Source: Eumeta japonica (Eukaryota; Arthropoda; Insecta; Lepidoptera; Psychidae). Taken from it: 64,000 nucleotides of DNA. Every line of letters begins with the position of its first letter. Within the stretch, counting starts at the first letter, position 1. The notes beneath the pieces are model-generated. The model searched no databases. It worked only from the letters and a program-made list of their open reading frames with translations, and had not been told where the DNA came from. The position numbers and the translations under genes were made by a program. The DNA is taken from the NCBI GenBank assembly GCA_005406025.1, contig BGZK01001444.1, positions 1 to 64,000 of the forward strand, written 5' to 3'. Positions 62,231-64,000 of the stretch are shown one piece after another.

Positions 62231-62557
62231 GCACGTAAGCGGTTCAGCAAGCAACTTCAAAACTTTAATAATTAATATGCCAATTCCGTCACTACCGAAA
62301 AATGCTATGGAAATAACGTTAACATATTCCAATTTTTCACTTAGTAATTGATATTACGCTTTGTATAAGAAAATAAATATTGGTTTTTTTTTAATTATTC
62401 TAATTGAAATTAAAGTATATTAACTATATGAATTATCCCACTCCAGTCCTTTTAGTATAGTTAATTATTTCCATGCAAATAAAAACAGTTTTTTTAATAA
62501 CGCCAAATAATTATATTTTTTCACGCGCATATATAAATAAATATACTGTAGTTTTTC

Positions 62558-62910
62558 GAAGTTATACTTCTTTAGGCGCGTTATGAAAAAAATGATGAGA
62601 GAGAAATTTTAAGATGCGCACGCATCAGTGTAACACAAAATTATCAGATTAAAGCTACCCGCTTCAAATTCGAATTCGAATTTCGAACAATGAAAAAATT
62701 TATTTGACATTTAATGTAAGAAAATAAATATTTATTTAATTAACTTTTAAAATTTAAACTGAACTTTATTGACCGTGTTAACTATTCTTTTCCAGTCCTT
62801 TTATTCTTTTATTATAATTAATTATTTGCATGCAATTAAAAACTATTTTTTAATGATGCTAATGAAGTATAACTTCTTACACGCGTACATAAGTACAAGC
62901 ATGATTTTTT
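62558..62910 (+). repeat. Repeat family C, fullest copy (about 350 bp)
   Basis: Opens GAAGTTATACTTCTTTAGG and closes near 62864 with GAAGTATAACTTCTTACACG, which contains the inverse of the opening 13 bases. So the element may have terminal inverted repeats. The same right end is seen at 41041-41080. Confidence 0.6.
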
Positions 62911-62949
62911 TTCATTGATCTGTAATTGAAACATGTTTTACTTATCAGA

Positions 62950-64000
62950 ATACGCATATAGAATACAGAAATACGAATACAGAATACATTATATTAATTA
63001 TAATATAAACGTATTGTAGTGTTTCTTGTATACACAGTCTTGGTACCCAGTTAAACGTTAACAATCGATGAATACATCTTTGTTTTTCTTATGAGGATAC
63101 GCCAAATTACGCAACAAATAATTGGTACTGCTTCCTTCTTATATTGTCCTGATACTCAGAATCCAAATTCTGTGCTAAGTGCTCAAAAATCACTATCATC
63201 AGATTTTCCTAATACGCCAAAAGAAGTAAACTTCAATACTAGTCTTCAGAAATTTGTGTTTATAAATGCATATATAAGTATGTATATATTTACTACATCT
63301 CATTATTAGTTACATTTATAATAAATTCTAATTGTATAATAATTGCATTGAATGACTAACCGATACGTTATAGCGAAACAGTCGGATTAACTTCAGACCT
63401 ACAAATTTCATTATGTGCTGCGTAGCTGCTTATATGTTCAAAATAGAAGATCATAAGATTTTTGTAATGCGTCAAAAGAAATATAAATTCAATAATTGAT
63501 ATTTTAACAATTTTTCTCCATAATAAAATATTTTATGGTATTATGCTATTAACGTTATGAGTATTCCGAAATAAACCAGTGTCACTGTTGTCACGTCAGT
63601 TATTTAGAAACGAAATTAAGAGAAAATACCAGATTTAAAAGCATCTGGTACTCAGACATTATTCAATGAATTAGTCAAAAATTCACCCGTAGTTGCATGA
63701 TCTGCCAGCTCGCAAAATAACTTAAATATTTTGTATGCAACTATTATATACACTTGACGTGTGATAGCTCCATAAACAGGAATTCTCCAAAAATTTATGT
63801 GCTACCCTGTAGTAAAAGTGCAAAGAAAAAATTCAGAAAATTATTAAAATCACTAAAAAAAAGATTAAAAGGAATCAATTTTTACATAAAAATATAAATA
63901 TGAAAAATTAAATGAAAGATTTATTAGTTGAAATTGATGATTGTAAAATAAAATTATTCCAAGTGTCGCTGCACTAAAAACACATCTTATCACACGCGGC
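62950..64000. other. AT-rich stretch, nothing recognised
   Basis: No gene, RNA or repeat could be supported. The 72-codon open frame at 63091 shows no family resemblance. Confidence 0.6.

Overview
The window is a piece of an insect nuclear genome, most likely from a butterfly or moth. It is AT-rich and eukaryotic, with many introns, two conserved animal genes, and a dense background of decayed transposable elements. Several of these elements resemble ones common in Lepidoptera: RTE-like LINE 3' ends, a tRNA-headed SINE, a LINE reverse transcriptase remnant, a mariner fragment and Ty3/gypsy remnants. I see no prokaryotic operon, CRISPR array or complete mobile element. Species cannot be named from the sequence.

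Layout. 1-18.1 kb is gene-poor. It holds (AT)n tracts with a mirrored satellite-like motif at 1-300 and 8215-8426, degenerate tandem arrays at 5.9-6.4, 7.0-7.9 and 9.1-9.6 kb, a 169-bp MITE at 12.7 kb, four GC-rich islands (10.6, 13.1, 14.4 and 16.5 kb) and several strong hairpins. 18,108-29,396 (+) is the stumps/Dof adaptor gene (12 coding exons, 822 residues predicted), an orthologue of the FGF-receptor adaptor of flies and relative of vertebrate BCAP and BANK1. 29.4-38.9 kb is intergenic, with a pogo-like MITE in the probable stumps 3' UTR, a SINE head and a LINE remnant. 38,966-60,745 (-) is a non-lysosomal glucosylceramidase (GBA2, family GH116; 15 coding exons, 952 residues predicted). 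Its large introns hold Ty3/gypsy, mariner and tandem-repeat insertions. 60.7-64 kb is its upstream region, with promoter-like motifs and a cluster of a dispersed repeat.

The genes are convergent and have unrelated roles: stumps in FGF signalling during cell migration, GBA2 in glucosylceramide breakdown. All exon junctions of both models keep phase, and every intron has GT-AG ends, so both appear intact. I found no convincing new multi-gene system. The most notable points are two MITE families recognised from their own terminal repeats, the mirrored AT/satellite structure, a 120-bp tandem repeat family seen both fresh and decayed, a roughly 100-residue proline-rich insertion in the GBA2 catalytic domain, and a possible alternative donor in stumps.
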